Assembly: GCA_002437305.1 (NCBI GenBank)
Contig: DJOW01000078.1
Coordinates: 1 to 43,192, forward strand
Length of the DNA stretch: 43,192 nucleotides
Direction: 5' to 3'
DNA from: Bacteroidales bacterium UBA6428
GTDB taxonomy: Bacteria > Bacteroidota > Bacteroidia > Bacteroidales > UBA932
The translations under genes and the position numbers were made by a program. Shown piece by piece: positions 42,501 to 43,192 of the stretch. The notes under the pieces are model-generated. The model saw only the letters and a list, made by a program, of their open reading frames with translations, had not been told where the DNA came from and did no database searches. Positions within the stretch are counted from its first letter, which is position 1; every line of letters begins with the position of its first letter.

Positions 42501-42883
42501 TGCTCATGAAAGACAACACCCTGTAATTCAATAGATTAAGCACACTTCCTCATACCCGCAGCGGGCATTAGGAGATACAACTAAAGTGCTTATTACAAAG
42601 CCATTGCTCTCCACGTCGAGTTATCCGGATGTTCATAAAAATGGCGAGACACGCTTGTCTCCAGACCTTTTTCGGCCATAGTGTCAGCCGAGACGGCAGG
42701 GAGAGAGACAACCAAGGTGGCCATGACGGCGGCGGCTGAGACGGCGGCGGAAAAATCTCTGGAAGCCAGAAGGATTCCGGAGGGAACGGACGCCGGCAAG
42801 GAGTTCTAGATACTGATCAAGATACTGATCAAGATACTGTCGGATTCAGGCTGGAAAGTGACTGCACAAAGACAAAGATGCTG
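42501..42883. other. Intergenic stretch with nested hairpin
   Basis: A nested fold is possible at 42537-42592: TAAGCAC (42537-42543) with GTGCTTA (42586-42592), then TCCT (42547-42550) with AGGA (42570-42573), then CCCG with CGGG (42555-42565). A minus-strand frame at 42593-42799 (68 codons) resembles an exported peptide (hydrophobic AAVSAAAVMATLVVSLPAVSA core) but lacks a basic N-terminus and family resemblance, so it is not called a gene. Short GATCAAGATACT repeats occur at about 42805-42838. Confidence 0.35.
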
Positions 42884-43192
42884 CTATGGCCTGAATGAGA
42901 CATAGCGGCGGCGAATGACGCCGTGGCGACCTACCTCAAGGATCATAGGCATTGAGGAGAGGTCGAAGGTGTCAAGGAGAGCTTTGCCAAGATCGGGATG
43001 AGAGACCATTATCTCATCTACATTCACGTCCAAGGTCCTAAGGCCAAGGGAGTCAGCGGCAGAGAGTTCGGCCTTGCAGACCGGGCAGCCTTCCGAATGG
43101 AAGACGATGTAGCCGCCCTTTCCGCGCAGGCGGTTCCATTTTCTGATCCAATTCCGGAGAGAAGGGGAACCTTCCTCAGGCGGCTCCAGACC
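42884..43192 (-). CDS. Thioredoxin-fold protein, C-terminal part (runs off the window)
   Basis: The minus strand is open from the window edge to a TAG at 42884-42886, giving the last 102 residues of a protein whose start lies beyond 43192. The segment GGYIVFHSEGCPVCKAEL carries a CPVC redox motif after a beta strand, and the later SSMPMILEV holds the cis-proline loop of the thioredoxin fold (MP). It ends VIRRRYVSFRP. The phrase order fits a TlpA/thioredoxin-like domain, probably in an exported protein, but the signal region is outside. No neighbour helps define its partner. Confidence 0.75.
   Translation of the reverse strand, partial: GLEPPEEGSPSLRNWIRKWNRLRGKGGYIVFHSEGCPVCKAELSAADSLGLRTLDVNVDEIMVSHPDLGKALLDTFDLSSMPMILEVGRHGVIRRRYVSFRP

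Noticed and set aside
42593..42799. 68-codon minus-strand frame as an exported peptide
   Set aside because: The hydrophobic core is suggestive, but the N-terminus lacks basic residues and Ala/Val-rich antisense frames arise easily here.
1..43192. GAATAT as a Chi-like strand-biased signal
   Set aside because: Sites on the two strands are mixed along the window without a visible skew, so a directional role is not supported here.

Overview
The window reads as a piece of a Bacteroidales chromosome. The core gene set (uvrB, rpsA, recR, class II fba, mltG, rnz, relA-type synthetase), the murQ plus amino-sugar kinase pair, the fimbrillin/GLUG lipoprotein, the Rpn and AAA/DUF4143 families, and recurrent TAnnTTTG (-7) promoter boxes, several with a TTTG (-33) box about 20 bases upstream, all fit that order. 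No rRNA, tRNA or CRISPR array was found.

Layout. (1) 1-4570 is clearly AT-rich compared with the rest and holds one very large RecQ-like helicase (1222 aa) with an unrecognised N-terminal third and C-terminal half. It is followed by a convergent toxin/antitoxin-like pair whose antitoxin carries a SocA/Panacea domain (4613-5988). (2) 6179-8850 is a graveyard: a WYL-type regulator cut off before its WYL domain, and an SbcC-like ATPase broken by a 5' truncation, a homopolymer frameshift and an internal deletion of the ABC signature/Walker B block. (3) 8947-14560 is housekeeping: RelA-like (p)ppGpp synthetase, UvrB, agmatine deiminase. A perfect 50-base palindrome overlaps the uvrB stop codon. 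(4) 14561-19978 holds a barrel-like envelope protein, an acquired YhcG/DUF1016 nuclease, a ProX/YbaK deacylase, a secreted metallophosphoesterase and a GLUG lipoprotein. (5) 20.0-27.2 kb is accessory: two 9-base-unit repeat arrays with matching flanks bracketing an IS66 tnpC scrap, an esterase, a serpin lipoprotein, a collapsed copy of an AAA ATPase, an Rpn-type nuclease, and the intact AAA ATPase under an operator-like inverted repeat. (6) 27.2-40.4 kb is core again, nearly all on the minus strand: mltG-glucosaminidase, rnz-rpsA, corA, mntP, recR, murQ, murK-like kinase, SGNH hydrolase, pnuC, fba, and a TSCPD protein. A 97-base MITE-like element sits at the pnuC promoter. (7) 40.4-43.2 kb holds a long polypyrimidine tract, a REP-type (HUH) transposase interrupted by one in-frame stop, repeats, and the C-terminal end of a thioredoxin-fold protein running off the window.

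Genes that work together: the kinase, MurQ, MltG and the glucosaminidase form a cell-wall turnover and recycling set (MltG and glucosaminidase cut peptidoglycan; kinase and MurQ handle recovered amino sugars). CorA and MntP are neighbouring metal transporters. The helicase, TA-like pair, YhcG nuclease, Rpn protein and DUF4143 ATPase belong to families of mobile or defence-associated character, and most sit in regions with signs of transfer or decay. Window-wide, the hexamer GAATAT/ATATTC is strikingly frequent, even inside GC-rich genes. All functional calls rest on recognising motifs and families by eye; no search was run.
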